Positions 1 through 11,079 of a DNA stretch of 64,000 nucleotides are shown here, in pieces. The position numbers and the translations under genes are program-made. Below the pieces are notes generated by a model, which saw only the letters and a list, made by a program, of their open reading frames with translations, ran no database searches and had not been told where the DNA came from. Positions within the stretch are counted from its first letter, which is position 1. Each line of letters begins with the position of its first letter. Source of the DNA: Saxidomus purpurata. Taxonomy: Eukaryota > Mollusca > Bivalvia > Venerida > Veneridae. Where the stretch lies: the NCBI GenBank assembly GCA_022818135.1, contig JAFMSR010000003.1:33341997-33405996 (forward strand). The letters are read 5' to 3'.

Positions 1-231
1 TGAAATGTGAAAAGATTATGCCTATTGTTCTTGTTGGAGTTTCATTGAACTTGGTTGGAAGCATTAGTATGAAATGTAGCTTTGCATATTAAAGTTAGGG
101 GTCACTTTGGCCCTGTGAAATCTTTCTTTTAGGAGGCGCATCATGGGGGAAACATGTGTTCTTGCTGGGTTTTTAAAAAATAAACAATTCTAGTTCTGTT
201 TTGTTTTACCATTGATTATTTACGATTTCAG

Positions 232-302
232 GCTACGAGGTCCTGGTAGTATGTTTGACAGTCAATGTCAGTTTGGAGGTCACCAAAATTGCCCAAGAAT
301 TG
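232..302 (+). other. 5' non-coding exon of the nuclear receptor gene
   Basis: The segment is bounded by a good acceptor (ACGATTTCAG) and a strong donor (TTG|GTAAGT). The next acceptor in the same direction is ATATTTCAG ending at 863, so the following exon would start at 864 and run into the receptor coding region. The inferred intron is 303-863. An ATG at 251 opens a reading frame that crosses the junction and stops 27 nt into the second exon, making a 25-codon upstream ORF. Upstream exons or the promoter may lie outside the window; bases 1-231 show nothing else. Confidence 0.5.
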
Positions 303-1039
303 GTAAGTTTAATTGACTATTTTCTGCTGAAATATAATAATGTGCTTTAAATTATTTTTGTTTTATGTTGCAAGTATGGTAATAAATTTAATACTTTGAT
401 TTTGGGATTAATTTTGCCTTTTTTGTTATGGTAAGTTACAAAAACTTTTGTAAACAGGTTGGGTTGCAAAGGTTCATTCTGTGAACTCTGGAGTGCTCTA
501 CAGCATCACACTTAAATCTTGAGATGAATTCAATAATTGATTGAAATGCGATCAACCGTTAAAATGGTTCTGAATTCTTAGTCAGGTCCTGTGTCAGTGG
601 TGGACCTGACTTCAATACATTGTCATATTGATAAAATATGTCTCTCTTTGAAATATCTCCTGTGATATGAACAGGGTGTTGTTTCTCAGAAAGAATGCCA
701 TAAGAAAAAAATTCTCATCCGATCATTCTGATTCTAATCAGGACTTTTACATTCAACAAAAAAAAACTAAAGAAAATGTATGTCTAAGGGTTACCAAAAG
801 AAACAACTTACATAAACTTTTGTAACATTTGATAGATAAGATAAGATTTTCAATATATTTCAGAGGAGCTGTGTGAAGCTTGTCAGTAAAGGGTCAATAG
901 AACTTAATTATACATTGGATAATATTACCCTACTGTGCCTCATAACACTCAGAAATCTGTAAGTTGAGAACGCTTCAGTCAAGTGACAACGCTGACAGTG
1001 AGAACAGTATCATAGAAACTGAGATCAATAACACAAACC

Positions 1040-2683
1040 ATGTGTGAACAGGGCCAAAAAGTGATTATTTCATACAGTTTTGATGAAAACAATGCAATTC
1101 AGGGTACCATTGATCCGAATATTTATAGCGAATGTTCAGGGACAAGTAGTGACTCGTCTCCTCAATCACAACCGGATAGTCAGTTGACAAGTATGGAATC
1201 ATCAGCACTGATGGAAGTAAAGTCCGACTTCTCTTCTAATACTAGTAGTAATTTGTCAGATGGTTTATTACAAACATTGTCTGATACTCAAGCACCTAAG
1301 GATTTTGATTCAACACCCAACTTTTGGACTCAGGTAACCTCTTCTATGGATGGATTTTTCTTAGAAAATAATGAGGATTCAAATTTAGATCCATCTGCTA
1401 AAGACTCAAAACCAAATGCCTTACGATATCCACCTTGTGCAGTCTGTACTGGGAAATCGTCTGGGCTGCATTATGGATGCTATACTTGTGAAGCATGTAA
1501 AAACTTCTTTCGTAGGTATCTGTTACGCAATGGTGGATTTAATTGTAAGAAAAGTAATAACTGCTCCATTGGTAACAGAAGCAGAGGGAACTGTTCCGGA
1601 TGCCGACTGAAAAAATGTTTAGAAGTGGGAATGTCAAAGGACAAATCTAAAATTGGACGTTACACACATTCTCAAAGAACAGAAACAATTCGAGAGGTAA
1701 ATAAACTTGAGGGGAAATTGTTTTTGGATGAACATGACGTTAAACAAGGAAACACTTCAGAATCACTGCAGACTGAAAATGTAGCCCAAAGCAACAGTGA
1801 AGCTGAAGCATGCAAACCAGTCTGTGAAGTCCCTTCTAATTGTGAAGTAGAAGCTTTAACAGATTTGGAGAAAGAACTTCTTGATTTACTTATCCAAACA
1901 ATAGATGCCATTGATCATTTCGGTGAAAGAGGCCGAACTCCAGAAGGAAGAAAACAAATTATTGACGAACACTATGATCGTTATTTGGCAAAAGTGAAGC
2001 TCATTGGTCCATTGAAGGCAATACCAAAGGATGAGTATTTCACGCTTTTAAAATTGTACAATATTGACTTGGATGGAAGATGGGATTTATTTAAACAGGA
2101 AGCAAACAATTGTGCTCATATTGTTGAAAGATACTGCAAGTTTGCTTACACAATCCCAGGTTTCCAATTGCTCAGCTTGAAAGATCAGGAAACTTTGCTA
2201 AAAATAGGTCACTGTGATTTTTTTATAATCCTGATGCATGAAGGGTATGATCATGAACGGCAAGTATATCTGGAAATGAACGGAGTGCCCGCTCATGTAG
2301 AAGAGTCTGCTGATAAAATTTTCTCACGGGAATTAATAGAAATGCAGGCGGAAATTTTTCAACGATGGCAAAAGATAAACCTTCTGAAAGAAGAAAAAAC
2401 TCTTCTGTGTGCAATGGCACTTTTATGTTCTGACCGTGTGGATCTTGAAAAACCTGCAGAAGTGGAGAAGATACATACTGAATTGACAGACATTCTAATG
2501 AAAGTGTTAAAAATAAAGCATGGGGAAAATGCACAAAAGAGGTTTTCAAAGTTCATTGACATACTCATGTTTAGTCGTCAGGCAGCCGATGCATACTTCA
2601 AGGAGTATCAGGAAATGAGTCAGTTTGATATGGTACAGCAGGTGGCCCCTGCATTCCCAACACTTTGTCCAGATAATTTCTGA
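1040..2683 (+). CDS. Nuclear receptor, NR1-like, single coding exon
   Basis: This is a 547-residue ligand-regulated-type transcription factor acting in the nucleus. The N-terminal 130 residues are Ser/Asp-rich and look disordered. The DNA-binding domain starts at C133: finger 1 uses C133, C136, C150, C153 and finger 2 uses C169, C175, C185, C188. The P-box region reads CEACKNFFRR where most receptors have CEGCKG/S. A linker leads to the ligand-binding domain (about 275-530), which has the family signature (IPGFQLLSLKDQETLL). The C-terminus has no evident AF-2 helix motif, so it may be a repressor or ligand-independent, as in the E75/Rev-erb group; this is inference. Both domains lie in one exon, unusual for nuclear receptors and suggestive of a retrocopy that acquired a 5' UTR intron. 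The start ATG is the first in this frame after the spliced upstream ORF. It is probably one of the lineage-expanded molluscan NR1 receptors; the exact subfamily cannot be assigned. Confidence 0.93.
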   Translation: MCEQGQKVIISYSFDENNAIQGTIDPNIYSECSGTSSDSSPQSQPDSQLTSMESSALMEVKSDFSSNTSSNLSDGLLQTLSDTQAPKDFDSTPNFWTQVTSSMDGFFLENNEDSNLDPSAKDSKPNALRYPPCAVCTGKSSGLHYGCYTCEACKNFFRRYLLRNGGFNCKKSNNCSIGNRSRGNCSGCRLKKCLEVGMSKDKSKIGRYTHSQRTETIREVNKLEGKLFLDEHDVKQGNTSESLQTENVAQSNSEAEACKPVCEVPSNCEVEALTDLEKELLDLLIQTIDAIDHFGERGRTPEGRKQIIDEHYDRYLAKVKLIGPLKAIPKDEYFTLLKLYNIDLDGRWDLFKQEANNCAHIVERYCKFAYTIPGFQLLSLKDQETLLKIGHCDFFIILMHEGYDHERQVYLEMNGVPAHVEESADKIFSRELIEMQAEIFQRWQKINLLKEEKTLLCAMALLCSDRVDLEKPAEVEKIHTELTDILMKVLKIKHGENAQKRFSKFIDILMFSRQAADAYFKEYQEMSQFDMVQQVAPAFPTLCPDNF

Positions 2684-2917
2684 CACATTACAGATGTTAA
2701 TGTACATGTAAATATTATGTTGTGTTTTGACTCTTGTACAATCAAAGAAGTGCCGTGTTCAAGTCATATTGACTTAGTAATTTGCTCAATGTGCCGTTTT
2801 TTTAAAAGATTTATATCATGTATAAGTAGTTACCTAGCACTCATGAATATTCTTCATATAACATGAAATCATTTCGCTGTCCAAATGCTATCATAAAACT
2901 TTTAATTAACCAATGCA

Positions 2918-2923
2918 AATAAA
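2918..2923 (+). terminator. Candidate polyadenylation signal of the nuclear receptor
   Basis: An AATAAA lies 235 nt after the stop codon; a second one is at 3018-3023. The 3' UTR between is AT-rich with no other gene. Which signal is used cannot be told from sequence. Confidence 0.45.
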
Positions 2924-3225
2924 ACAGAATTCAACAATCATTGTTTTCATGAATTACATGAATGAGGCCAAAAATATAACAGAAAGATTAGTAAGTGCAT
3001 GATGAATCCCTACGCACAATAAATAGTATTCAATTAAATGTCACATTGTGCTTTTCATTTCAACAATTTAATTGATTTTCACACAAAAATGTGGAGTCAC
3101 AGTGCCAGTTGACTGTCCATGACCTTGTTAAAGCGTGATAGAAAACTTACACAATGTTTTATCTGTTATAAGCTAAGATGGAAATGAAAATAATCCATAC
3201 AATTTCACATTAAGGACACAGTACT

Positions 3226-3765
3226 AGGCTAACACTTGGCATTCACATTTAACTATGTGGACACATAGCATTCATATGTTACTATGTGGACACATAGCAT
3301 TCACATTTAACTATGTGGACACATAGCATTCACATTTAACTATGTGGACACATAGCGTTCACATTTAGCACATAGCATTCACATTTAACTATGTGGACAC
3401 ATAGCATTCACATTTAACTATGTGGACACATAGTATTCACATTTAACTATGTGGACACATAGCATTCACATTTAACTATGTGGACACATGGCATTCACAT
3501 TTTACAATGTGGACACATAGCATTCACATTACATTTAATTATGTGGACACATAGCATTCACATGTTACTATATGGACACATAGCATTCAAATGTTACTAT
3601 GTGAACACATAGCATTCACATTTAATTATGTGGACACATAGCATTCACATTTAACTATGTGGACACATAGCATTCACATTTAACTATATGGACACATAGC
3701 ATTCAGATAAATTTATGTAGACACATACCATTGTGATGACACATATCATTCACATATACTATGTA
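3226..3765 (+). repeat. 29 bp tandem repeat with a palindrome in every unit
   Basis: About 17 copies of a 29 bp unit (core ACATTTAACTATGTGGACAC). Each good unit contains CTATGTG-GA-CACATAG, a 7 bp inverted repeat around two bases. Central copies are nearly identical, one is truncated around 3366, and copies decay towards 3700-3780. It lies just beyond the receptor's 3' end. Confidence 0.93.
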
Positions 3766-4114
3766 GATATGTATCATTTACATAACACTGCTTTTGGGGC
3801 AGATACACTACAGGGACATGTCTCACTTACAGTGACTCAGAGGTTTTGTTTTTAGTCTAATTGTGATAATGAAATTAGTGCCTATTTAATAAGTACATTT
3901 AACATGTCCTGGCTTTATTTATAATGCATACTGTACATGTATAAAGATAAGTAGAAAAAATTACAATGTCAGCACATAGTGGCTAAAGTTCTAGTATTTA
4001 TTTATTGGTGAATTCACTGAAAAACTCAATTGAGGGGTAACAAGTTCATAATATTAAATATTACTTCATCACCTGCAATTATGTCTAGGTGAAAGTGTAG
4101 ACTTTTTCTTTTAA

Positions 4115-4469
4115 AGCTGCTCTACTCGGTTAACATTGAAAAAAACCTTTTTTTCAAAAATTGACATACTAATACATAAATATAAAATGAAAGGCTAGAA
4201 TTAAAATATAAGCAAAAATTTATGTAGGAATTTGCAGAAATCGATTGAAAATGTTGGTTACACGGCACCGCTACACTGTATGTTTATATTGGAATTTCAA
4301 AACCGTTTGCAACGCTTTTGAAATTGGTAACGTATTATTTGAAATTTAAAGATATACGTGACAGGAATTTATACTGGAGCCTTTTTTACGACTATATCTT
4401 CTAAAATACATAATTTACATCCAGTTTGAAGAACTTTATTTTTTTACCAAAATCTGAGAGCGAGCAGCT
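4115..4469. mobile_element. TTAA-flanked miniature inverted-repeat element
   Basis: A 355 bp segment begins AGCTGCTC and ends GAGCAGCT, and both ends abut TTAA (4111-4114 and 4470-4473). No coding capacity. A TTAA target is the hallmark of piggyBac-type transposition; the perfect terminal repeat is only 8 bp, so the family is not certain. Confidence 0.55.
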
Positions 4470-4689
4470 TTAAAAGAGGTTAGATTACCATTATAAATAT
4501 AAGATAAATGGCTAAATGTACATTACTGAAATGCTTACATTTATGAATGAAAAAAAAAAAAATTCTGGGACAGTTTGTCATAAAATCCAAGATACAAAGT
4601 TAACAGGGTTATTTTACAAAGTTTTCACATTTTTATGTGTGATATTTTGACACTTCGAGTTAACATTCCAACAGTACTGTAGTAGTTTT

Positions 4690-4915
4690 AGAATTATGTT
4701 GAATGTACATAGCATAAGAGATTTATGTTGAATGTACAGAGTTTAAGAGATTTATATTATGTTAAGAATGCAGAATAGAAGAATTATTTGTGTTGAATGT
4801 ACAAAGTGAGACTCAGAGAATTATGTTGAACGTACAGAGTAATTTGAAATTTATGTTGAGTATACAGAGTTATTTGAAATTTATGTTAAATGTACAAGAA
4901 CTTTGTTTTGAACGA
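4690..4915 (+). repeat. Degenerate ~31 bp tandem repeat
   Basis: About seven diverged units around TTATGTTGAATGTACAGAGT, with variable spacers such as TTTAAGAGA and TTTGAAA. It looks like an old minisatellite. Confidence 0.6.
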
Positions 4916-5180
4916 ACATGATATTACAATACTATTTCTGTTGTATTCAAGTTGTATTTGTATTGAATAGTAAGGTTAAATGTGTAGGTTTTTTGTACAA
5001 AGTTTTGTAGAAAAGATGGATGATATATTAAACATATGTTTAGAAATGTAGATAGTAATAATACTTGTATGCAGAAAAGATTTTAACTAAGATTTCTCAG
5101 TAATCCAAGCAGTATGTGTGAATTTATCATGCAAGAAGACTGATAAACAAGTGCTTGAAGTAAGCAGTTGGGATTGACTT

Positions 5181-6100
5181 TGGTTGTAATCTGTCTTGTT
5201 GTCCATGGTTACCATGTGAACACTCCCTAGAGGCCACATTTTGTACCTAATCATCAGGGAAGTTATTCAGAATGTTTTTTCATGCTGAACGCTAGTTCGC
5301 AAGTTTAAACTAGGTCACATAGTGTCAAAAACTGTTTCATATCATAGGAAAAGCTTTTGTGGCTGAGGCCCTGACTTGAAATCACGGTAACCTCTCATTG
5401 ATTGAGAGTCATGGGTTCGAGCCCTGCTACCGACCATGTCTCTGTATGTGAGAAAGTTGGCAGTTCCTCAGTACTCTAGTACTGGATTGATACGATGGTT
5501 AGGTAAACTGCTTGCCTGTTAAAATGACCAAAACTGCAATTGAACGGGCGATTAACTCTTACAGCAACAACATAGGAAAACCTTGTGGATGCTCTAATGG
5601 TCACATTTTGCACTGAAACATGAAAATTCAGGTCAGAATGTTTATGTTGATGAACTCTACACCAAGTTTTTAAACTTGCTTACATCAAGTCTAAAACTAG
5701 ATCGCCACATCAAATTTTAGAAAACATTTGTGACCAGAGGCTGTATTTTGCACCCAATCATACAATCTATAAGTATTTTTTTGTTAAAGTGCATGTAGTT
5801 CAACATGAAAACGGAGTCACATAAGTTGAAAAGCTAGAACAACAGGTTAATTGGAAAATATTTAATTTTGAACACAGCATTATCCACATTTTGTACTGTA
5901 TCATAAACAAATTATTCAGTGTTTTATGCTATGAACTTCACATAAAACTAATAACATGCTCATGTATGGTAAAATACAGGTCACCAGGTTAAATCAAATG
6001 TAAACCTTACAAATACTAGAGGCTGCATTTTACAGGCTGATGAAATTGCCAAATCAGGCTTTCGAAAATCAGTTGTTTTTTTTTTTAATTTTCTTCACTT
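5181..6100 (+). repeat. Degenerate array of the 'gaggccacattttg' family
   Basis: Diverged ~120-170 bp units recur, each with a GAGGCCACATTTTG-like motif, an AATCAT motif, a CAGAATGTTT motif and an 'aaaccttgt' motif. The same family is better preserved at 44560-45430. A SINE copy sits inside it. No coding region is seen. Confidence 0.55.
5345..5570 (+). mobile_element. tRNA-derived SINE, V-SINE-like, degenerate
   Basis: A pol III B-box-like motif (GGTTCGAGCCC, about 5413) is followed by a body with GAGAAAGTTGGCAGTT, 'ctggattgatacgatggttaggtaaactgc', and a decayed 3' part. This order matches the molluscan V-SINE type (RUDI-like) as I recall it. Boundaries are approximate. Confidence 0.55.
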
Positions 6101-6305
6101 GGAAAGTGTATGAACACATAAAGCATGACAAGGTCATCTTGAAAATAATTGTAATTTCGGCATTGTTCTCTTCATGTTTTCTTGCAAAACTGTGTCTCGC
6201 AATTGTCAAGAAAATACATTTCAGGCATTTTCTTCAAAACTAATGGACAGAATGCTCTCAAACAGCTAAGATTCATAGTAAATGCACATTTTATTATAAA
6301 GAAAC

Positions 6306-6708
6306 TAGGGATGTCATTGATCAATTTAGAAATACAGCGATATATCGATACGTGGGCGTAAAATAGACACTGACTACATATTCTACCAAATCTCTTGACT
6401 TTATTTGTACTAAACATATGGTTCTGGTGTATAATATATATCGACCCTTGCAGTTCTGAAATATTTTTGCCTATGAGACCACATTTCATTAAATCATCAT
6501 TCGTTAGAAAAACACTGAACTCTGGGTAGAGTGATTGTTGATATTCTGGTTGAGTTTTGATGGAATTTTCGAACGTGAAACTGTAGATCATTGCACGGTG
6601 TAGCATTATTTGATATACATGTACGATTTTTCAAAACGGCAATCGATATCGAATCGAAAATGTTTTATCGTTGATATATCGATATCGTTTGAATCGATTA
6701 CATCCCTA
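6306..6708. mobile_element. hAT-type MITE, copy 1, with perfect 8 bp duplication
   Basis: The 403 bp element begins TAGGGATG and ends CATCCCTA and is flanked by AAAGAAAC on both sides (6298-6305 and 6709-6716). The 8 bp target duplication and YAGNG-like ends are the hAT signature. The interior is full of GATATATCGATATCG-type palindromes near the ends. It has no transposase. A second copy is at 12791-13222. Confidence 0.9.
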
Positions 6709-7259
6709 AAAGAAACCAAAACAAAAATGCACAAAGGTATACTTTGTGTTGTGATTTCACATTATATTATAAAATATTTGGTAAATGAAAGTAGAAGTGC
6801 CAAACACCTGGTGCAAGAAATGGCTCAATGGTGTCTGGTGATGTTGAGTTTTCTCAAACCCAAACAGTTTAAATAATATTGTTTCAGAAACTTCCATGTA
6901 GATTTGCACTAAAATACTTCAAAAATGTGTTTTAAATAGGTTGAAATTTCTCAAGTTTACTTTTAATCACTTGCTTATTTATTCACTACTGCTGTACTTA
7001 AAAATAGAATATAAAATGTTTAAAATGACTGAATTTTAAAAAGTTTATTTTTGGAAACCCATTCAGGCAATTTCATTAGCCTGTTTTATTCAGGGAAAAT
7101 GTAATTAAACTGATACAGAATTTTCATCACAATCTGATTTTCTTACCTTATGCCAATCATGTAGGTCTAATCTGCGTTGCAGATATTCTCTGTTGACGTG
7201 GGTGGAGGTTAGAGGGCCATCTTGGCCCACTTGATAGAAAATGACTGTGCCTTTTTTTT

Positions 7260-8109
7260 AGCTCACCTGGCACAAAGTGACATGATGAGCTATTCTGACC
7301 ACTCACCATCTGTTGTCCATTCGTTCGTGCACCAATTCTTTCCAAACTAACTCCCCTCTGAAACCACTAAGCCAATATTGATGAAACTTGGAAGGGATGC
7401 ACCTTGCATGAAGTTCTATCAAAGGTGTTCAAAGAATTCCATTCCATGCAGAACTCTGGTTGCTATGGCAACAAAAAGGAAGAAACTTTAAAAACATTAT
7501 TCTCTGAAAGCTTAGATATTATCTGAGCATGTAGAATTGCCCAGTGAAGATTGTTCAAACATGACCCCTTGTTCAAAATTGACTCCACCTAGGGAGATAA
7601 CTTGATTTTACGCAGGCTTATATAGGAAAAAGTTTAAAAATCTTCTCTGAAACCACAAGGCCTACAGCTAAGATATATAACATGTAGTATTGATTGACTA
7701 GTGGACCTCTACCAAGAGTGTTCAAATCATGACACCTGGATCAAAACTGACCCTGCCTGGGGGTCACTAGATTTTACAAAGGTTTATATAGGGAAAACTT
7801 TATAAAAATCTTCTCTGAAAACACATGACCTATAGCTTAGATATTTGTTATGTTACATTGCCTTGTGGCCCTCTACCAAAATTGTTCAAATCATGAAACC
7901 TAGTAGAAAATTTCATATAGGTTTATATAGGAAAAACTTCAAAAATCTTCTTGTCTAAAACCACAACTCCCAGAGCTTAAATATTTGGAATGTAGCATTG
8001 TGTCTGAACTCTACAAATATTGTTCAGATCATGACCCCCAGGACAAAATAGACTCTTCCTCTGATGTAATTTTTGACCTTATATTATAGCCAATGGTAGC
8101 CAGGTGAGC
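7260..8109 (+). mobile_element. AGCTCACCTG array element, copy 1
   Basis: Terminal inverted repeat AGCTCACCTGGC at the left and GCCAGGTGAGC at the right. Between them are diverged ~160 bp tandem units, each with 'atatagg(g/a)aaaact', 'tctctgaaa', 'catgacc' motifs. The 3' flank carries the family tail 'aatatagggtcatcttg'. Related copies: 34738-35025 and 42098-43085, and a reverse relative near 16475. No protein is coded. The layout (short ends plus a tandem-repeat core) resembles bivalve 'pearl'/HINE elements. Confidence 0.7.
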
Positions 8110-9735
8110 AATATAGGGTCATCTTGAGTCTTTGACTCTCTTGTGATAATTGATACCGGTAATTACGTGTACTTGATACTCAGGAAATCTTCAGCCATAA
8201 TCAGAGCCTAACATGAAATCCTGCTGGTAAATTAGGAAATATTCACAGATGTATGTGATCACTTTATATCCTTGCTGGGTATATTTTACTGAAGGTTAAG
8301 AAACTGTTAAGATATATATGTCAGCATGTGAAGTGTGCCTGGTAATCTGTTGCCATTTCAACTGTCAAAGAGCATAGTTATGGTCCTAGCCCTTGCAAAA
8401 CAAAGGGGATTTTCAGCTTGTGATGTTTGTAGCTCTTAACAGTTTAAAAAGTACTTCTACATTAACAAAATCATAAGATACTTTGTGTTTACATGGATGT
8501 TTTGTTGATTTTTTATATTGCACAAAACCCCACACGTATGAAAACCTAGACTGCTTGCATTGATCTTGATTTAAGCACAAGTTTCTGTTTAGACTAAATT
8601 GACTCTTTTTTTTTTTCAAATAATTAATGCTTGCTGGTCCCAAACAAAAAAAGTTTCTCTTATTTTTGTCAACATTTTATGATACATGTATACTGCTGTT
8701 TTTTTACACAATTGAATAGTAGTTATAATGCATAATACATGCACACATATTTTACACAATTTTGTACATAGTACACCATATATTACATGTTTACATTGTA
8801 TATATATATTTGAATGTTGTTCTTTTGTTATATGAAATGTTGTTACTGTTCCTTAATAAATATAATTAACATTTACAGGTGTATTTTTCTCACTATGTAA
8901 ATAGTTTCACCCTAAGAAGCATGCCAGGCCCCTTACGTTGCAAGGACAGGGAGCCAAAAGACACAAACCGTTGACTGTATACTTCCCTGTCTCGGAGCAT
9001 AATAACACTTTATATAGCTGTAGTAATATTCATTTTTCTAGTGTTCTGTGCATGCATTAATGTGCTTTGAAGGGTACTAGATCTACATGTATAACTTTTA
9101 TTAAGTATTTGCTTTTCACATAACTGAAATACTTTAATTTTCAGATTGAACAAAAATCAACTAACTTCAGTGTAAATACCCTTGTTCAGTACAATGGTTA
9201 TAGGGATAGTTCTGCATTGAAAAATAATCTGACATTATTGCATTTGGGGATAGTATATCATGGGAAGTCATTAAACTGTCATATAATACAAAAATATTTA
9301 CATAAAGCAAAAATAATACAATGTAATAGTATGTACGCTCTGAATAAGACAAAGAGCAAAGGTTACCGACAAATGGGCTCAAGCATTGAAAATTCAATAA
9401 TGAGCGAGCATGCTTGCTGTAGATCGCTTTGAACAAGTACTCTAGAGTTGTGTCCCTTGTTTTGATGAAACACCAAAGCTACAATGTCTGTTTTCAAAAT
9501 GTTCCTGGGCATACCATCTCAAATCATGAACGTAGAATATACGTTGATTCTACGTTCCTGCTCAAATCAAGTTCAATAACTAGATCGCCTACAAGACACA
9601 AGTTATGACCTTTGAATTCATTAATACTACCCCTTTATCCCATCTCTATTCAAACTAGTCATAGTTATGAAAATTGTTGACATGGTCTATTTCTTAACAT
9701 ACAAACTACGATTTACACAGACGTGATCGACACGT
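8110..9735. other. Non-coding stretch, nothing recognised
   Basis: AT-rich intergenic DNA without a convincing ORF, RNA gene or element. One short perfect hairpin is present at about 9528-9557 (GAACGTAGAAT, 8 nt spacer, ATTCTACGTTC). Confidence 0.5.
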
Positions 9736-9737
9736 GT

Positions 9738-9824
9738 CATCGTCGAATATCCAAGTTTCCCTTTATATACACTATGCTTCATCAGAAGAGTGATAACGGA
9801 ATATTAAACGGGGGTTCCGACGAC
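9738..9824. mobile_element. Short CATCGTCGAA element, older copy
   Basis: About 87 bp starting CATCGTCGAATAT and ending GGGGGTTCCGACGA, clearly related to the 73 bp element at 44646-44718 (shared ends and 'aacggaatattaaacggggg'). No target duplication is visible here. Bases 9825-10190 that follow show nothing further. Confidence 0.5.
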
Positions 9825-10190
9825 TTTGACAGATTGGCACATAGTCACGTGAAGTTTGGAAACTAAACCGGGTTCGGGTTGTTAAATATGGCTGTGGTTT
9901 GGTACGCTCACAATCATTGCTTTCACACGATATGACATGATGAAATTACCATGTATTAGTTCGTAAGAAGCAGAATGCTATCATAGAACTTTTAAAGTAA
10001 CTTTGACAGTTGACAATCAAAAATACCCGGTACAACGATGCCCGATATATAGGCAATGGTGCACGATTAAAAGACTAAGAATACCGTTTCTTTGACAATC
10101 TCATCATGTTACACCTTTTCAACTGCTATATTTGCGATGACTTGTTCTTACCATCAGCAAACAGATGAATTCACAAAATCTAGGTCCCAA

Positions 10191-10690
10191 NNNNNNNNNN
10201 NNNNNNNNNNNNNNNNNNNNNNNNNNNNNNNNNNNNNNNNNNNNNNNNNNNNNNNNNNNNNNNNNNNNNNNNNNNNNNNNNNNNNNNNNNNNNNNNNNNN
10301 NNNNNNNNNNNNNNNNNNNNNNNNNNNNNNNNNNNNNNNNNNNNNNNNNNNNNNNNNNNNNNNNNNNNNNNNNNNNNNNNNNNNNNNNNNNNNNNNNNNN
10401 NNNNNNNNNNNNNNNNNNNNNNNNNNNNNNNNNNNNNNNNNNNNNNNNNNNNNNNNNNNNNNNNNNNNNNNNNNNNNNNNNNNNNNNNNNNNNNNNNNNN
10501 NNNNNNNNNNNNNNNNNNNNNNNNNNNNNNNNNNNNNNNNNNNNNNNNNNNNNNNNNNNNNNNNNNNNNNNNNNNNNNNNNNNNNNNNNNNNNNNNNNNN
10601 NNNNNNNNNNNNNNNNNNNNNNNNNNNNNNNNNNNNNNNNNNNNNNNNNNNNNNNNNNNNNNNNNNNNNNNNNNNNNNNNNNNNNNNNNN
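10191..10690. other. Assembly gap of exactly 500 N
   Basis: A round-number gap of unknown true size. It hides the left end of the repeat copy that resumes at 10691. Confidence 1.
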
Positions 10691-11079
10691 GGCATGACTA
10701 TGTGTTAAAGAAGTTTTATTCAGTTTACTTCTGTAAAGCTGCATGCGTTACATCACAAGATGGTGGGTAATCAAAGGGTTGGCAAGACAACAGGTGTTTC
10801 TCTTTGGATGCTTTCCATTTTGTCACTGCATCTCACAAGTCAAATTTGTCCACAAAGCGAATTTTTCATAAGTGCATTCAACCATAGACATTAAACTTGG
10901 ATATTATTTGGCACACTTAAACCCCTTTCAATAGTGACAGTCTGATCGAAATGACTACAAAATGATCATTAAAATCACTCAGAAAGACGTTTTTGTTTCC
11001 CCTATTAAGTTTCGTCGACCATCTCTTGTTGTGCGTCTACGATCTATGATGACGGTATCATAGGAATCAACACACACAA

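Noticed and set aside
1672..2568. Minus-strand frames of 69-108 residues opposite the receptor gene
   Set aside because: Shadows of the receptor coding sequence; no domain and no splice or promoter context.
3226..3765. CRISPR-like regular repeats
   Set aside because: Units are contiguous without unique spacers, and the genome is eukaryotic.
10092..10770. Frames of ~200 residues spanning the N block
   Set aside because: They consist of unknown residues across an assembly gap.
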